Shown here one piece after another: positions 51,169 through 52,980 of a stretch of DNA of 52,980 nt. The stretch comes from Labrys sp. WJW (GTDB lineage: Bacteria; Pseudomonadota; Alphaproteobacteria; Rhizobiales; Labraceae): assembly GCF_001676615.1 (NCBI RefSeq), contig NZ_LYXZ01000010.1:1-52980 (forward strand). Direction: 5' to 3'. Both the position numbers and the translations under genes were made by a program. Under the pieces are notes generated by a model. That model was not told the origin of the DNA, searched no databases, and saw only the letters and a program-made list of their open reading frames with translations. Numbering within the stretch: the first letter of the stretch is position 1; every line of letters starts with the position of its first letter.

Positions 51169-51904
51169 CATGCTTCCCAAAAGTCTGCATCGAGCTTGGA
51201 AGGATGAGGAGGAGGGCAATGCGCCCTTCCGAAAAACCCGGCCGTCTTAGGCCCCACTAGGCTAAATTGAGGTCCACGAGCGGCACCCGGGACTCCGAAC
51301 AATATTTATTAAAAATATTCGGTATTTTCGTGGTTATTTTGATATTTAATTCCAAAATTTGTAACGTTCAAAAATTTAATGATCTTCAAAGGATGACACT
51401 TTAGCTATAAATCTTAATTTTTGGTAGATAATTAATCATGTGTTAGAAATATATAGTTATAAAATAGAAAATAATTGTAAAATATAGCAAAAATTTCTGC
51501 ATATATTCTATATTATTTGCTCAAAATTGAGTGAAATTTTCTGAAGAAGCTACTTACCTCTCTTAGTGCGGTCAGTTGTCGGGAGCCTCGCACAGCTCGA
51601 CGAAATTTGCGCACGCCGCTTCCTTCTGACAATAAGCCAATGTGTAGTTACCTGATTCAGCGACAGTATGCATATATGAAAAATATACAGAATTAATAAT
51701 TTTCATTATAGTAAGTTATTTTCAATAATATATGGTGTTATGGCCTTTAACTTGGAATCTTTTCAAAATTATATCTAAAAGTAAACTATCTCTTTGAGCG
51801 CTTGCGCGGAAGATAATTTGCGGAATGCTGCCGGTTGTAGCCTGAGCTAGGTTGGTCTAGTCTGCTCCTCAGAACGAATGTACAGACCGAGCCTGGAGAG
51901 CGAG
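51169..51904. other. AT-rich intergenic region
   Basis: From about 51300 to 51800 the base composition drops sharply to strong AT-richness, unlike the rest of the window. The region has no credible gene. It holds an AATATTT/AAATATT inverted repeat near 51301-51320 and many A/T runs. It could contain the promoter of the secreted-protein gene downstream, a binding platform for H-NS-like silencers such as MucR, or imported DNA. Confidence 0.5.
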
Positions 51905-52555
51905 ATGCATGATCCGCGCAGGGCACGGGGAGTACCGCTCCTGGTGTTCGTCCTCTTTTTTTCGCTGGTTTCGCTCGTGCAAGCCCGTGCTCAACTCATC
52001 ACCAATGGCGGTTTTGAGACGAGCAACTCCGGTTGGACGTACGGTGGAGGATCCGCGCGAACAGCGGGAACCCTATTGGTTCCGGCGCATGGAGGAAGCA
52101 ATTTCGGTTCGCTTGCTCTCGGTGGCGGCACAATTTCACAAACTATCACCATTCCGACGGCCGGCACTTACCGATTGAGTTTTTATCTGGCACCGCAGAT
52201 TTCGCTTTCGCTGGGTACCCTGAATTTCAGTGTTCAACTCGGCGGACAGACATACCTCGGAACTTACAATGTAACGATATTGGGTTTAGGCGGCTACAAT
52301 CTTTATACACTGACGGTTAATCTACCTGCTGGCCTAACAAATCTTGTCTTTACGAATTTGCCTGGATTGCTGACTGCCCCGTTGCGCGTAGACGATGTGA
52401 CTATGGTGCAGATTCCGGGGCCGATCCCCGGTACGAGCGCGATTTCTTATCTGGTTGTGGCTCTCCTGGCCCTGGTGTTGGGGCGAAAGCACTTGGGTAG
52501 CGGTTTGAAGTGGCTCAAAGGGCGGTTTTCGACGCTGAGTTCGGAGGCTTCCTAG
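51905..52555 (+). CDS. Secreted protein with C-terminal membrane-anchor/sorting-like tail
   Basis: This 216-residue protein is not assigned to a family. It has a signal peptide (RGVPLLVFVLFFSLVSLVQARA). A beta-rich, carbohydrate-binding-module-like domain begins ITNGGFETSNSGWTYGGGSA and continues FGSLALGGGTISQTITIPTAGTY, AGLTNLVFTNLPG and APLRVDDVTMVQ. The C-terminal tail has PGPIPGTSA, a hydrophobic helix (ISYLVVALLALVLG) and then a basic stretch (RKHLGSGLKWLKGRF). That order (motif, TM, basic) is that of PEP-CTERM-like sorting signals, though the motif itself differs from the standard VPEP. The start at 51905 has GGAG 7 nt upstream; an ATG at 51878 is possible. It is preceded by a markedly AT-rich region. 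Confidence 0.7.
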   Translation: MHDPRRARGVPLLVFVLFFSLVSLVQARAQLITNGGFETSNSGWTYGGGSARTAGTLLVPAHGGSNFGSLALGGGTISQTITIPTAGTYRLSFYLAPQISLSLGTLNFSVQLGGQTYLGTYNVTILGLGGYNLYTLTVNLPAGLTNLVFTNLPGLLTAPLRVDDVTMVQIPGPIPGTSAISYLVVALLALVLGRKHLGSGLKWLKGRFSTLSSEAS

Positions 52556-52960
<405 letters not shown>

Positions 52961-52980
52961 GCAGGTATTTGTGACATGGT

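Overview
The window looks like chromosome or a large replicon of a GC-rich alphaproteobacterium, most likely Hyphomicrobiales (Rhizobiales). It carries a MucR/Ros-type regulator, a DUF982 small protein, many single-copy ABC uptake operons with their own regulators, short ATGA-type gene overlaps, and an initiator tRNA. No core housekeeping operon is present except that tRNA; the rest is accessory catabolism, transport and signalling. The species cannot be fixed from the sequence alone.

Layout. 1-2.9 kb: end of an SDR, a terminator, an aldehyde dehydrogenase and an LtrA-family membrane protein. 3-5.4 kb: a secreted Gly/Thr tandem-repeat protein and a DUF982 protein in a gene-poor stretch. 5.4-10.8 kb: an orphan sensor kinase, a regulator remnant, a GMC oxidoreductase and a MucR-type regulator. 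11.4-18.2 kb: a tight six-gene signalling operon with a GGDEF-EAL protein, a diverged HATPase-like protein, a STAS-methyltransferase fusion, a membrane SpoIIE/PP2C phosphatase, an anti-sigma-type HATPase and a STAS protein. 18.4-20.3 kb: a PAS-GGDEF diguanylate cyclase behind an IS6-family fragment. 20.3-28.3 kb: a GntR regulator divergent from a sugar ABC uptake and sugar-acid catabolism operon with two binding proteins, ended by a second IS6 remnant with its terminal repeat. 28.9-32.9 kb: a LuxR-HTH/binding-protein fusion, an HP0310/imidase-like deacetylase and a nitrilase-family amidase. 33.2-38.1 kb: an RND efflux pair with a divergent TetR and a very long palindromic operator. 38.6-51.2 kb: a betaine catabolism and transport block with an HpbD-type epimerase, a non-pyrrolysine MttB methyltransferase, LysR, FAD oxidase, aldehyde dehydrogenase, DapA-like lyase, ProX/ProV/ProW transporter and two SDRs. 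51.2-53 kb: an AT-rich gap, a secreted protein with a C-terminal anchor-like tail, and tRNA-fMet.

How the genes work together. Two gene sets stand out. First, the 11.4-18.2 kb operon has all parts of a bacterial partner switch (phosphatase, HATPase kinase, STAS antagonist) plus c-di-GMP enzymes. It also carries a second, degenerate HATPase/STAS pair in which the STAS domain is fused to a methyltransferase. Its layout recalls SiaABCD-type systems, but I know no described system with the methyltransferase arm. Second, the 38.6-49.4 kb block can be read as a near-complete route from hydroxyproline betaine (or a related betaine) to 2-oxoglutarate, with a corrinoid-type MttB-family demethylase as the likely demethylation step. 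A third set (28.9-32.9 kb) looks like a cyclic-imide/amide hydrolysis operon run by a one-protein amide sensor. These functional readings are inference from family membership and gene order.
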